A stretch of DNA of 64,000 nt from Caulobacter sp. 602-2 (GCF_011043625.1 NZ_JAAKGT010000002.1:372001-436000), one strand, 5' to 3'. Counted from the stretch's first letter, positions 1 to 9,321 are shown. Program-made: numbers and translations. Notes: a model not told the origin generated them from the letters alone.

Positions 1-1440
1 GGGCGTGACGCCGGGCTTGGGCGCCACCACCGCCTTGACCGCCTCGCCCCACTTGTCGTCGGGCACGCCGATCACCGCCACCTCGGCCACGTGCGGATGG
101 CCGTAGACGGCGCTTTCCACCTCGGCCGGATAGATGTTCTCGCCGCCGGAGACGATCATGTCCTTCACCCGGTCGTGGATGAAGAGATAGCCGTCCTCGT
201 CCAGATAGCCGGCGTCGCCGGTGCGCAGCCAGCCGTCGGCGTCGATGGTCGCGGCGGTGGCCGCGTCCAGCTTCCAGTAGCCGGCCATGTTCGACGATGA
301 GCGCACGGCGATCTCTCCGACGGTGTTGGCGGGTAGAACGCCGCCGGCCTCGTTGAGGATGCGAAGCTCGACCCCCGGCATGGGCAGGCCAGCCGAGCGC
401 ATGCGCTTGTTGCCGGCCGGATCGTGGTCCTCGGGCGGCAGGTAGACCACCGTGCCGGTGGTCTCGGTCATGCCGTACTGCTGGACGAAGCCGCAGCCGA
501 ACACCTCGATGCACTCGCGCAGCAGGTCCAGCGGTATCGGCGCCGCGCCATAGAGGATGTGGCTGAGGCGCGAATAGTCGATCTGCCGCGCGCGGGGCAG
601 CCGCACCACGATCTGCAGCGCGGCGGGCACCATGAACATCTTCGACACCCGGTCCTTCTCGATGAAGTCGAGCACCTTGGTCGGGTCGAACTCGCGCGCC
701 ACCACGCCCTTGGCGCCGTTGAACAGGCCCACCAGGCCCCAGCCCGTGCCGCCGATATGGGCCACCGGCATGGCCACCAGGCTGACGTCGTCGGGACCCC
801 AGACGTTCCAGTCCATCGGCGCGCGCTCGGCGGCGGCCTTGCGCATGGCCAGCAGGTTATCGTGGGTCAGCATCGCCCCCTTGGGCTTGCCCGTGGTGCC
901 CGAGGTGTAGAGCTGCAGCACCACGTCGGACGACTTCAACGGGGTGGCCGGGTCGGCGTGGTCCTGGGCGTCGCGCCAGGCGGTGAACAGCGGCAGGTCG
1001 GCCGGACCGCCCGGCTCCATGGCCACCACTGGCGGCCGCGGCCCCTCCAGCAGCTTGGCCACCTCGCCCACGTGATCGACCAGTTCGGGGCCGACGAACA
1101 CCATCTTCGCCTCGGTGTCGGCGACGATGTAGGCGATCTCGGCGGGGGCCAGGCGCCAGCCGATGGGGGCGGTGACGACGCCCGCCTTGGCCGCGCCCAG
1201 CAGCATCTCGAAATAGAGGTCGCTGTTCTTGCCGACATAGGCGATGCGGTCGCCCGGCTTCAGGCCCTCGGCGACCAGAGCCCGGGCCACCTGGTTGGTA
1301 TGGCGGTCGAGCTCTTCGAAGCGGGTCTCGCGTCCCTCGAACGCGAAGGCCACGGCGTCTGGCCGTTCCTGCGCGTGATAGCGGGCGACGTCGCCCAGCG
1401 TGGGCATGCGGGCGAAGTCGACGGCGGCGGCTCCAGTCAT
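1..1440 (-). CDS. Acyl-CoA synthetase (AMP-dependent ligase), C-terminus cut by window edge
   Basis: Activates a carboxylic or fatty acid to an acyl-adenylate and then its CoA thioester. The 480 visible codons carry the family motifs in order: the phosphate-binding loop YTSGTTGKPKG, the YGMTETTG motif, and the block around TGDAGYLDEDGYLFIHDR followed by IVSGGENIYPAEVE. The reading frame is open to base 1, so roughly the last 30-50 residues of the C-terminal lid are outside the window. The start at 1440 is supported by a GGAGGAT Shine-Dalgarno six bases upstream. The gene diverges from the histidine kinase at 1598. Substrate chain length cannot be read from the sequence. Confidence 0.9.
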   Translation of the reverse strand, partial: MTGAAAVDFARMPTLGDVARYHAQERPDAVAFAFEGRETRFEELDRHTNQVARALVAEGLKPGDRIAYVGKNSDLYFEMLLGAAKAGVVTAPIGWRLAPAEIAYIVADTEAKMVFVGPELVDHVGEVAKLLEGPRPPVVAMEPGGPADLPLFTAWRDAQDHADPATPLKSSDVVLQLYTSGTTGKPKGAMLTHDNLLAMRKAAAERAPMDWNVWGPDDVSLVAMPVAHIGGTGWGLVGLFNGAKGVVAREFDPTKVLDFIEKDRVSKMFMVPAALQIVVRLPRARQIDYSRLSHILYGAAPIPLDLLRECIEVFGCGFVQQYGMTETTGTVVYLPPEDHDPAGNKRMRSAGLPMPGVELRILNEAGGVLPANTVGEIAVRSSSNMAGYWKLDAATAATIDADGWLRTGDAGYLDEDGYLFIHDRVKDMIVSGGENIYPAEVESAVYGHPHVAEVAVIGVPDDKWGEAVKAVVAPKPGVTP

Positions 1441-1597
1441 CCGATCCTCCCTGCGCGCCGTCTTTCGCGGCCGCTCGGATAACATGGTTTTCGTCGTGAC
1501 CCCGGGTAAGTCAACGGTAGCGGGAAACCCGCGTTTGGTCGCGCCGCCGACCCGCCCTAAGCTGTCGACTCGAACGCCCGCGAGGAACCCTCCGTCC

Positions 1598-4117
1598 ATG
1601 ACCAGCTTCCTCCTGCGCCGCGAACAGCGCGGCCTGCTGATCTCGGTGATCCTGGGGCTGGTGGTGGCGCCCCTGCTGCTGTTCCTGGTCACCTTCGAGC
1701 TGCAGCGCGAGTTCAGCCGCGGCACGGTCCTGCGCGAGGCGGTCAACCATTCCTACGACCAGCGGATGCAGCTGCAGACGGTGTTCTCCCTGATGCAGGA
1801 TTCCGAGACCGGGCAGCGCGGCTTCGTCATCACCGGCCAGGAGCGCTTCCTCGAGCCCTACCACGCCGCCCAGCGCCGGCTGCCGGCGCAACTGGCCGCC
1901 CTGCGCGCCATGCGCGAGCATGACGCCGGCGACCTGATCGAGACCGACGACCCCGTCTTCGACCGCCTCGAAGCCCTGATCGCCCGCAAGCAGGCGGTGA
2001 TGAGCGAGGGCATCAAGCTTCGTCGCGAGAACGGCGAGGACGCCGCCCGCACCCTGGTCTCCAGCGGCAAGGGCAAGGCGATCATGGATGAGATCCGCAT
2101 CGTGGTCACCGAGCTGCAAGCCGCCGACAAGGCCGCCCTGGACCGCCGCATCGCCGCCGACGGCGCGCTGACCCAGCGGACCGAGCGCCTGACCCAGACC
2201 CTGTTCGTGGTGCTGGTGGTGTTCCTGCTGGCGGCGTTCCTGATGCTGTCGCGCCAGATCCGCGCCCGCCAGCAGCTGTTCACCGTCGCCCAGGCCACGG
2301 CCGGGCGCCTGGACGCCATCCTCGACAACGCCCAGGACGCCATCGTCACGCTCAATCCCAGCGGCACGATCGAGACCGTCAACAAGGCCGCCGAGGAGAT
2401 GTTCGGCCTGCCGCGCGAGAACCTGCTGCGCAAGGCCCTGGCCCAGTTCATCGACCTGCCCGACCGGGGCGAACTGTTCATCCGCCAGCTGGCCGGCGCC
2501 GACGACCTGTCCAAGGGCGTGCTGCGCGAGCTGACCGGCCGCCGCACCGACGGGACCACCTTCCCCATCGAGGCCTCGATCGGTCTCGTCCGCCTGCCCG
2601 AGGGCGAGCGCATCACCGCCTCGATCCGCGACATCTCCGAGCGCCGCCGGGTCGAGAAGCTGAAGGCCGAGTTCGTCTCCACCGTCAGCCACGAACTGCG
2701 CACGCCGCTCACCTCGATCGCCGGGTCGCTGGGCCTGCTGGTCGGCGGCGCCGCCGGCGCCCTGCCCGAGCGGGCCGCGCGCCTCTTGGGCATCGCCCAT
2801 TCCAACTGCCAGCGCCTGGTGCGGCTGATCAACGACATCCTCGACATCGAGAAGATCGAGTCCGGCCAGATGGAGTTCGACCTGCAGCCGCTCGATCTGG
2901 GCGAACTGGCCCGCCGGGCCGTGGACGCCATGGGCGGCCTTGGCGGCCAGATGAACGTCGCCTTCGAACTGGATGTCGCCCCCAGCCTGCCCCTGGTGCG
3001 CGGCGACGCCGACCGCCTGAGCCAGGTGGCCGCCAACCTGCTGTCCAACGCCGCCAAGTTCTCGCCGGCCGGCGGCGCGGTCGAGGTCAAGGTCAGCGCC
3101 CCGCGACCCGACGTCCTGCGTTTCTGCGTCCGCGATCACGGCCCCGGCGTGCCCGAGGCGTTCCGCGACCGCATCTTCTCGAAGTTCGCCCAGGCCGACG
3201 CTTCGGACACCCGCGCCAAGGGCGGCACGGGGCTTGGCCTGGCGATCTCGCGCGAGATCGTCCAGCGACACGGCGGCCGGCTGTGGTTCGAGTCCGAGCC
3301 CGGCCAGGGCGCGACCTTCATGTTCGAGCTGGCGACGATCGAGACCCGCGCCCGCGTGCCCGAGGCCAGCGACGGCGCGGCCCGCGTGCTGCTGTGCGAG
3401 GACGATCCCGACATCGCCGAGATCCTGTCGGAGGCCCTGCGCCAGGCCGGCGTGCGGGTGCACACCGTCGGCGACGTGGCCTCGGCCAGCGCCGTGCTGG
3501 AGATCGGCGGCTTCGACGCCTTCGTCACCGACGTGCGCCTGCCCGACGGCAGCGGCCTTGACCTGCTGCGCCGCCTGCGCGCCGACGCCGCCACCCGCGA
3601 CATCCCCGCCCTGGTGATCTCGGCCGAGGCCGCCGAAGGCCGCGGCGAGGCGCTGGACGTCGTCGACTGGCTGCAGAAGCCCATCGACCTGGAGCGCCTG
3701 CGCACCGCGGTGCATCGCGCCGTCAATGGTCACGCCGACAGCCGCCGGATCGAGGTGCTGCATGTCGAGGACGACGCCGACGTCCACGCCGTGGTCCGCG
3801 ACGCCCTGCAGGAGCGCTGTACCGTCCGCCACGCCGACAGCGTGCGTAGCGGCCGCGCCGCCCTGCAGCTGTCGCGGCCCGACGTGGTGATCCTCGACCT
3901 GGGCCTTGGCGACGGCAACGGCGTCGAGCTGCTGGGCGACCTGCACGAGGGCGACGAGCCCGTGCCGGTGATCGTCTTCTCCGCCCAACCGCTTGAGGAC
4001 AGGGCCCTGGCGGCATCCGTCGACGCCGTTCTGACCAAGTCCAAGACCACGCTGGACCAGCTGGCCCGAACTGTGCGCAAGCTCGCCGCGGACGCCGATT
4101 CCAAGAGACGCCGATGA
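1598..4117 (+). CDS. Hybrid sensor histidine kinase: CHASE3-PAS-HisKA-HATPase-REC-REC
   Basis: 839-aa membrane sensor kinase. A first membrane segment (about residues 10-32) and a second (about 200-220) bracket a CHASE3-like periplasmic domain recognised by its ETGQRGFVITG motif. Then come a PAS domain (about 240-350), the HisKA H-box STVSHELRTPLTSIAGS, an HATPase domain with ANLLSNAAKFSP and GGTGLGLAISREIVQRHGG, and two receiver domains with phospho-acceptor aspartates in VTDVRLPDGSG and ILDLGLGDGNG. The second receiver has a conserved Lys late in the domain (TKSK). An upstream in-frame extension exists, but the ATG at 1598 begins just before the first membrane helix. Its stop overlaps the next receiver gene (ATGA). 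The signal sensed is unknown. Confidence 0.93.
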   Translation: MTSFLLRREQRGLLISVILGLVVAPLLLFLVTFELQREFSRGTVLREAVNHSYDQRMQLQTVFSLMQDSETGQRGFVITGQERFLEPYHAAQRRLPAQLAALRAMREHDAGDLIETDDPVFDRLEALIARKQAVMSEGIKLRRENGEDAARTLVSSGKGKAIMDEIRIVVTELQAADKAALDRRIAADGALTQRTERLTQTLFVVLVVFLLAAFLMLSRQIRARQQLFTVAQATAGRLDAILDNAQDAIVTLNPSGTIETVNKAAEEMFGLPRENLLRKALAQFIDLPDRGELFIRQLAGADDLSKGVLRELTGRRTDGTTFPIEASIGLVRLPEGERITASIRDISERRRVEKLKAEFVSTVSHELRTPLTSIAGSLGLLVGGAAGALPERAARLLGIAHSNCQRLVRLINDILDIEKIESGQMEFDLQPLDLGELARRAVDAMGGLGGQMNVAFELDVAPSLPLVRGDADRLSQVAANLLSNAAKFSPAGGAVEVKVSAPRPDVLRFCVRDHGPGVPEAFRDRIFSKFAQADASDTRAKGGTGLGLAISREIVQRHGGRLWFESEPGQGATFMFELATIETRARVPEASDGAARVLLCEDDPDIAEILSEALRQAGVRVHTVGDVASASAVLEIGGFDAFVTDVRLPDGSGLDLLRRLRADAATRDIPALVISAEAAEGRGEALDVVDWLQKPIDLERLRTAVHRAVNGHADSRRIEVLHVEDDADVHAVVRDALQERCTVRHADSVRSGRAALQLSRPDVVILDLGLGDGNGVELLGDLHEGDEPVPVIVFSAQPLEDRALAASVDAVLTKSKTTLDQLARTVRKLAADADSKRRR

Positions 4118-4494
4118 CCGACCTGAAGCTCCTTTACGTCGACGACGAGGCCGACATCCGCGAGGTGGCGACCTTCTCGCTGGAGCTCGACCCGGGCATC
4201 GAGGTGCGTTCGGCCGGCGGCGGCGTCGAGGCCTTTGCCATGCTGGACGGCGACGACTGGCGCCCCGACGTGGTGCTGCTGGACGTGATGATGCCCGACA
4301 TGGACGGCCCGGCCGTGCTGGCCCGCCTGCGTGAACGCGGCGACCTGAACGGCGCGCCGGTGATCTTCATCACCGCCCGCGCCCAGGCCGAGGAACGCGC
4401 CCGCCTGCTCGGCTTCGGCGCCGCCGACGTGATCACCAAGCCGTTCGACCCGATGACCCTGGCCCAGGACGTGCGCGCGATCCTCGCCCGATGA
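4114..4494 (+). CDS. Single-domain response regulator (CheY-like)
   Basis: 126-aa receiver with no output domain. It has the acidic pocket (YVDDEAD near the N-terminus), the phospho-acceptor Asp in VVLLDVMMPDMDG, the ITAR Thr switch and the KPFDP Lys. ATG overlaps the kinase stop by four bases and its own stop overlaps the HPt gene, so the three genes are translationally coupled. The likely role is to relay phosphoryl groups between the hybrid kinase and the HPt protein; the direction of transfer is inference. Confidence 0.93.
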   Translation: MTDLKLLYVDDEADIREVATFSLELDPGIEVRSAGGGVEAFAMLDGDDWRPDVVLLDVMMPDMDGPAVLARLRERGDLNGAPVIFITARAQAEERARLLGFGAADVITKPFDPMTLAQDVRAILAR

Positions 4495-4757
4495 CCACCG
4501 CCGACCCTCTCGCCCCCCTGCGGGCCAAGTTCCTGGTCCGCGTCGCCGACGACCTGGCCAAGCTGCGCGCCGCCGAGACCTCGATGAAGGACAGGCACTA
4601 CATCGTCCACCGCCTGGCCGGCGCGGCCGGCGTCTTCGGCTATGCCAGGATCACCGACCTGGCCCGGGATCTGGACGACCTGCTCCTCGACCAGGGCGAC
4701 GCCCCGCCCGAGGCCTTCGCCGACCTGATCGCGGCCCTTGAGGGCGTGGCGGCCTAG
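4491..4757 (+). CDS. HPt-domain phosphotransfer protein
   Basis: 88-aa protein consisting almost only of an HPt four-helix bundle. The phospho-accepting His sits in VHRLAGAAGVFGY, matching the family pattern H-x-L-[KA]-G-x(5)-[GY]. Its ATG overlaps the stop of the receiver gene. With the upstream hybrid kinase and receiver it completes a His-Asp-His-Asp relay set in one operon. No DNA-binding output protein is coupled to it, so the final target is either an unlinked regulator or the free receiver. Confidence 0.85.
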   Translation: MTTADPLAPLRAKFLVRVADDLAKLRAAETSMKDRHYIVHRLAGAAGVFGYARITDLARDLDDLLLDQGDAPPEAFADLIAALEGVAA

Positions 4758-4831
4758 ACACCCGCCCCCGTCGGCCGTCATTGGCCCCAGACCGCTGTCG
4801 CCAGCGCATCCCGCCGGCCACCACGGCGGTC

Positions 4832-5506
4832 ATGGAACAGGTCTTCGCGCCAACTCTGGCCCTTCACATCACCTGCGGGCTGGCCGCCGTCGTCGCCGGC
4901 GTCGCGCCCATCCTTGCGCGCAAGCGCTCGCGGCTGCATCGGCTTTCGGGGCGAGTGTTCGTCGTCCTGATGGGGGTGATGCTGGCGGCCGCCTGGGTGA
5001 TGACGGCGCTGCATTTCAACGCCTACTTCACCGCCCTGTCGGCGACGGCGAGCATCGGCCTGTTCTCGGGCTGCCGGGTGCTGCGCCGCAAGCGGTCCGA
5101 CCGCGATCCGGCCCAGCGGGCCACGGCCCTGGACTGGACCGCCACCCTTGCCGTGGTCGCCATCGGCGCCTGGGTGCTGGTGCTTCTGCTGACCGGCGAC
5201 AGCGACGCGCCGCGCGCGCCGGCCATCGCTCTGGTCTGGGGCGCCTTCCTGATCGGCGGCTGGGACCTGTGGCGTTTCGCGCGACCGGCCGACTGGCCGT
5301 TCTCGCCCGAGCTCTGGACCTACGAGCATCTTGTGAAGATGCTGGGCGCGTACGGCGCGGTGCTCAGCGCCTTCTCGGGCAATTTCCTGACCTTTCTGCC
5401 CACGCCATGGAGCCAGCTCTGGCCGACCTTGCTGTTCCAACCGATGGCCGTGATCTGGATCGCGGTCCTGGCTGTCAGGCGCCGGCGCGCATGCTTGCTC
5501 GCCTGA
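4832..5506 (+). CDS. Multi-helix inner-membrane protein, DUF2306-like
   Basis: 224 aa from the ATG at 4832, with about six or seven hydrophobic segments. The N-terminus LHITCGLAAVVAGVAPIL, followed by a short basic loop KRSRLHRLSGRVF, is typical of DUF2306/predicted membrane proteins of unknown function. An in-frame start at 4781 would add an unlikely charged leader. The last bases overlap the LytTR gene (start 5491), suggesting co-expression. Membrane-protein/LytTR pairs recur in Caulobacterales, but the function of this one is unknown. Confidence 0.7.
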   Translation: MEQVFAPTLALHITCGLAAVVAGVAPILARKRSRLHRLSGRVFVVLMGVMLAAAWVMTALHFNAYFTALSATASIGLFSGCRVLRRKRSDRDPAQRATALDWTATLAVVAIGAWVLVLLLTGDSDAPRAPAIALVWGAFLIGGWDLWRFARPADWPFSPELWTYEHLVKMLGAYGAVLSAFSGNFLTFLPTPWSQLWPTLLFQPMAVIWIAVLAVRRRRACLLA

Positions 5507-6336
5507 GCGCCGCCCCGACCGCGGCCTTTGTCTGGGCCTTCACCGCCTACAGCTGGACGGTCACCAGCGTCAGCGCCGCCTGGTTCGCCCGACGCCTGGC
5601 GACGGCGCGCGGCCAGACGCTGTCGGTGGCGGCCTCGCTGCTGTGGCAAGGCGGGATCTACGCCGCCTGGCTGCCGGCGGCGGGGCTCGTCTGGCTGGTG
5701 CTGCGCCGGTTCGGGGCCGGGGCGCGGGGGATCGCCGCCTGCTTCGCCGCCGGCCTGGCCGTCGTTCCATTGGAAGCCCTGGCGGCCGGCCTGATCGACC
5801 GCGCCTTCATCGGCGACAGCCAGGACCTCGCCGCGCGGATGCTGGACCGGACGCCGGTCTGCCTGCTGCTCTATTCGGCCATCGTCGCCGTCGGCCTGGC
5901 CGCCGCCCACCACCGCCGCGCCCGCGAAGCCCGCGCTCGCAACGCCCTGCTGGAAACCGCCCTTGCCCAAGCCCGCGCCGTCGCGGCCCCGCCCAGCGAG
6001 GCCGAGCGGCTGATGGTGATGTCGGGCGCGCGGCGTATTCCGGTCGAGCTCGGCGCCGTCGAGTGGTTCGGCGCGGCCGACAACTACGTCGTCGTCCACT
6101 GGGCCGGCCGCGAGGGCCTGCTGCGCGCCACGCTGCAGAGCCTGGAGGCCCGCCTGGACCCCCGCCTCTTCGCCCGCGCCCATCGCTCGTCCCTGGTCAA
6201 TCTGGCCCACGTCCGCGAAGCCCGGCCGCTGTCGGACGGCTCCTGGCGGCTGCTCATGGCCGGCGGCGACGAGGTGGTGACCAGCAGGACCTACCGCGAT
6301 GCGCTGCTGGAGCGGTTGGGCGGGCGGGCCGGCTAG
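5491..6336 (+). CDS. LytTR-domain transcriptional regulator with N-terminal membrane helices
   Basis: 281 aa. The first 150 residues hold four hydrophobic segments; a short coiled region follows; residues about 180-280 form a LytTR DNA-binding domain with AADNYVVVHW, the RATLQSLEARLDPRLFARAHRSSLVNLAHV stretch (shown here as RATLQSLEARL then FARAHRSSLVN) and a C-terminal TSRTYRDALLERL. Such membrane-anchored LytTR proteins lack a receiver domain, so they probably respond to a membrane signal or a neighbour. The ATG at 5491 lies inside the end of the previous gene (16-bp overlap). A strong stem-loop follows its stop. Confidence 0.85.
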   Translation: MLARLSAAPTAAFVWAFTAYSWTVTSVSAAWFARRLATARGQTLSVAASLLWQGGIYAAWLPAAGLVWLVLRRFGAGARGIAACFAAGLAVVPLEALAAGLIDRAFIGDSQDLAARMLDRTPVCLLLYSAIVAVGLAAAHHRRAREARARNALLETALAQARAVAAPPSEAERLMVMSGARRIPVELGAVEWFGAADNYVVVHWAGREGLLRATLQSLEARLDPRLFARAHRSSLVNLAHVREARPLSDGSWRLLMAGGDEVVTSRTYRDALLERLGGRAG

Positions 6337-6364
6337 ACCGGCCTAGCCGCCCTCCTCTTGTCTT

Positions 6365-6399
6365 CCCGTCATTCCCGCCCTTGTGGCGGGAATGACGGG
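6365..6399. terminator. Bidirectional stem-loop between converging genes
   Basis: A perfect 15-bp inverted repeat (6365-6379 and 6385-6399) with a five-base loop lies between the LytTR gene and the oppositely read GH3 gene. Position suggests a shared terminator. The sequence type (CCCGTCATTCCCGCC arm) also matches dispersed REP-like elements, so it may be a repeat serving as a terminator. Confidence 0.6.
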
Positions 6400-6416
6400 C
6401 TTATTTGGGAGCCCCC

Positions 6417-8879
6417 CTACTGCCCCGGACAGGCCACATGCGCCTCGGTCGGCTCCAGGCGGATCTCGCGGAAGGCCAGCTTGAAGCCGGCCTGCGCCGA
6501 CAGCACCACCGGCGAGGAGATGCGGCTCATGTCGGCGCCCGCCGCCTTAAGGCACGACAGCTTGATCTGGGTCTTGCGCCACTCGCCCACGGGCGCCTCG
6601 GCGAAGATCTTCGTGACGTCCACGCCGCCGGCGCAGCCCTCGCCGCACGAGATCGAGAAGCCGACCGGGCCCGGCGCCCGTTCGTCGACGCGATAGGTCA
6701 GGGCGATCGACAGGTCGCCGGTGGTCTGGCGGGACAGATCCGCGGGCGGGCCGTTGACCAGCAGCGCGCCGGGACCGGTCCAGGTCGCCAGGCGGGCGTC
6801 TTCCTGGGCGGCGGCGTCGATGGCCGTCAGCTTCACCCCGCCGGCGGTCGACAGCAGCCATGGCGCGGGCGTGCGACCCGAGACGAAGTACTTGTCGACA
6901 TTGACGCTGGCGCCGGACACGCCCGACACCTCGCCCAATTTCGCCACCTTGCCGGGCTTGGCGTAGGACAGGCCGTAGCCGTAGGCGAACTGCGGATCAT
7001 AGCCCGCATCGCCCTTGTTCAGCGGCCCCTGGTCGGCGCGCTTGGGCCAGCTGAACGACAGCTTGCCGGTGAAGTCGCGCCTGGACTTGCCGTCCTTGCC
7101 GGCCACCAGCACGTCGGCGACGCCGCCGCCCTCCGAGCCCGGCAGCCAGGCCGCGACGAAGGCGTCAGAGGCGTTGATCTCGGGGTTCACCCACAGCGGA
7201 CGGCCCGACAGGAACACCGCCACCACCGGCACGCCGGCGGCTTTCAGCTTCTTGAGCAGAGCCAGGTCGGTCTTGTCGCCGGGCTGGTATTCCAGATGCT
7301 GCAGGTCGCCCTGGAACTCGGCGTAGGGCGTCTCGCCGAACACCACCACGGCCACGTCCGGCTTGTCGGTGAAGGCGCCGTCCTTGGACAGGGTCGCCTT
7401 GCCGCCCGAAGCCTCGACCGCCTCCTTCAGGCCGCTCCAGATCGACTGGGCGCCGGGGAAGTCGGCGTTGGTGTTGCCCGTGCCCTGCCACGACAGGGTC
7501 CAGCCGCCGGCCGCCTTGCCGATGTCGTCGGCGTCGCCGGCCACCAGCACCTTGGCGCCGGCCCTGATCGGCAGCACGCCGTCGTTCTTCAGCAGCACCA
7601 GCGACTTGGCCACGGCCTCGCGGGCCAGGGCGCGGTGATCCGGAGCGCCGACCCGCTCGTAGCGGCCCTGCACCGGCGGGGCGACGCGATCGAACAGGCC
7701 CGACTTGATCTTCACCCGCAGAATCCGGCGCACGGCGTCGTCGAGGCGCGCCATGCCGATCTCGCCGCTCTCGACCTGCTTGAGGGTATTGTCGAACAGG
7801 CCCTGCCAGCTGTCGGGGGCCATGTACATGTCGAGGCCCGCGTTCAGCGCCTGCGGGCACGAGACATTCGAGCAGCCGTCGACCTGGCCGTGGGCATTCC
7901 AGTCGCCGACCACGAAGCCGGAGAAGCCCATGCGCTCCTTCAGCACGTTGGTCAGCAGGGTCTTGTTGCCGGTGTGCTTGACGCCGTTCCAGCTGGAGAA
8001 CGAGGCCATCACCGTCAGGATGCCCGCCTCGATGCTGGGCGGATAGCCCTGGGCGTGCAGGCGCACGAGGTCGGCCTCCGACACCGGCGCATCGCCCTGG
8101 TCCTTGCCGTTCAGCGTGCCGCCGTCCGCGAGAAAGTGCTTGGCGCTGCCGGCGATGCGGCCGGCCTCCAGCGCCTTGCCGGGCGCCAGCTTGCCCTGCA
8201 GGCCCAGCGTCATGCGGCCGGCGTAGCTTTTGACGATCTCCGGATCCTCGCCATAGCCCTCATAGGCCCGGCCCCAGCGGTCGTCGCGCGGCACGGCCAC
8301 CGTGGGCCCGAAGGTCCAGTCGCCGCCGGCCACGGCCACCTCTTCGGCCGTCGCCTTGCCGATGCGCTCGATCAGGTCGGGATCGCGGGTCGCGCCCAGG
8401 CCCACATTGTGCGGAAACAGCGTGGCGCCGACCACGTTGTTGTGGCCGTGCACGGCGTCGATGCCGAACATCAGCGGGATCGGCACGTGGCCGTCGCGGG
8501 TCTCCAGCGACACGGCGCGGAACAGGTCGACGAACTGCGCCCACTCTTTGGGACCGGCCTTGTCGTTGCTGTTCGGGCCCGAGCTGCCGCCGGCCAGGAT
8601 CGAGCCCAGCGGGTATTCGCGCAACTGCTCGGGGCGGATCGAGCCGATGTCGGCCTGGATCGTCTGGCCGACCTTTTCGCGCACCGACATCCTGGCCATC
8701 AGCGCGGTGATCCTGGCCTCGGTCGCCGCGTCGGTCAGGGCGGCCGGGCTCTTGACCACGGGCCAGGCCGCGACGTTCGCCGCAGCCTTGCCGGCGGGGG
8801 TCAGCACCTCGGCGGCGGCGAGGCTGGTCAGGCTGGTGGCGGCCAGCAGGGCCAGGGCGGAAAGGCGGAACGGCGTCAC
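6417..8879 (-). CDS. Secreted GH3 beta-glucosidase (1,4-beta-D-glucan glucohydrolase type)
   Basis: 820 aa from the GTG at 8879, which starts a clean signal peptide ending SLAAAEV. GH3 N-terminal TIM barrel: KHFLADGG, and the nucleophile Asp at about residue 326 in GFVVGDWNAHG. The GH3 C-terminal alpha/beta domain follows with GRPLWVNPE. The last 170 residues resemble the extra beta domain of ExoP-like exo-glucanases, with two Cys pairs near the end. It should release glucose from beta-glucans or cellodextrins in the periplasm. It diverges from a LacI regulator, with two operator-like copies between them, implying sugar-induced control. Longer in-frame starts exist upstream but would precede a poor leader. 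Confidence 0.9.
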   Translation of the reverse strand: MTPFRLSALALLAATSLTSLAAAEVLTPAGKAAANVAAWPVVKSPAALTDAATEARITALMARMSVREKVGQTIQADIGSIRPEQLREYPLGSILAGGSSGPNSNDKAGPKEWAQFVDLFRAVSLETRDGHVPIPLMFGIDAVHGHNNVVGATLFPHNVGLGATRDPDLIERIGKATAEEVAVAGGDWTFGPTVAVPRDDRWGRAYEGYGEDPEIVKSYAGRMTLGLQGKLAPGKALEAGRIAGSAKHFLADGGTLNGKDQGDAPVSEADLVRLHAQGYPPSIEAGILTVMASFSSWNGVKHTGNKTLLTNVLKERMGFSGFVVGDWNAHGQVDGCSNVSCPQALNAGLDMYMAPDSWQGLFDNTLKQVESGEIGMARLDDAVRRILRVKIKSGLFDRVAPPVQGRYERVGAPDHRALAREAVAKSLVLLKNDGVLPIRAGAKVLVAGDADDIGKAAGGWTLSWQGTGNTNADFPGAQSIWSGLKEAVEASGGKATLSKDGAFTDKPDVAVVVFGETPYAEFQGDLQHLEYQPGDKTDLALLKKLKAAGVPVVAVFLSGRPLWVNPEINASDAFVAAWLPGSEGGGVADVLVAGKDGKSRRDFTGKLSFSWPKRADQGPLNKGDAGYDPQFAYGYGLSYAKPGKVAKLGEVSGVSGASVNVDKYFVSGRTPAPWLLSTAGGVKLTAIDAAAQEDARLATWTGPGALLVNGPPADLSRQTTGDLSIALTYRVDERAPGPVGFSISCGEGCAGGVDVTKIFAEAPVGEWRKTQIKLSCLKAAGADMSRISSPVVLSAQAGFKLAFREIRLEPTEAHVACPGQ

Positions 8880-9078
8880 GGGCGGCCTCGATCGAAAAAG
8901 GAGCGCGGCGGCCAAGGGGAAAGAGGCCGCCGCGCCCGAACACGCCACGGGAGCAGCGTAGGGTTTCGAGGCGGCGGCTGGCCGACGGCGCGCGGCGGCG
9001 CCCGGCCATGCGCACACGCATGGATCTGGCCTCCCGCTCGCGGGGTCGTCTGCTTGCGACCGCCTCACCGCTCAACGA

Positions 9079-9090
9079 GACAACGTTGTC
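9079..9090. promoter_or_regulatory. LacI-type operator copy 1
   Basis: Perfect 12-bp palindrome GACAACGTTGTC followed by TTACTT. It lies about 190 bases before the GH3 start and shares 17 of 18 bases with a second copy at 9196. Size and symmetry fit a LacI-family operator; binding is inferred. Confidence 0.65.
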
Positions 9091-9195
9091 TTACTTCGTG
9101 TCAACACGCTTATATTTGTCCACTTGAGGACAAATCGATCTCAAACCATTCCGACATAAGCGATTTCGCCGAAGCAGAGAGCACCGATAATTTTT

Positions 9196-9207
9196 GACAA
9201 CGATGTC
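9196..9207. promoter_or_regulatory. LacI-type operator copy 2
   Basis: GACAACGATGTC followed by TTACTT, one mismatch from copy 1 and in the same orientation, 117 bases away. It lies 115 bases before the LacI-family gene, so it may mediate autoregulation, or looping with copy 1. Confidence 0.62.
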
Positions 9208-9321
9208 TTACTTACGCTTCCAGGACGATTTACTGCGCCCCCATGACAGGAACCGGCTCGACTCGGTCGCCGCGGGCGCGCTATCGCTAACGCCGCGCCG
9301 AAAGCCGGCGGCGGGAGCCCG

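Larger units (their letters stand above)
8880..9321. other. Divergent intergenic region between GH3 and the LacI regulator
   Basis: A 442-bp stretch without a credible gene. It is markedly AT-richer than its surroundings around 9085-9215, where the two operator-like palindromes and the promoters of both divergent genes must lie. Open frames crossing it are extensions of frames inside the flanking genes. Confidence 0.6.

Noticed and set aside
1511..3988. 825-aa open frame antisense to the hybrid kinase
   Set aside because: Composition is that of a reverse-strand shadow in high-GC DNA; the sense strand has clear kinase motifs.
6405..9197. 930-aa open frame antisense to the GH3 gene
   Set aside because: His/Gly/Ala-rich shadow without domains; the GH3 gene explains the region.
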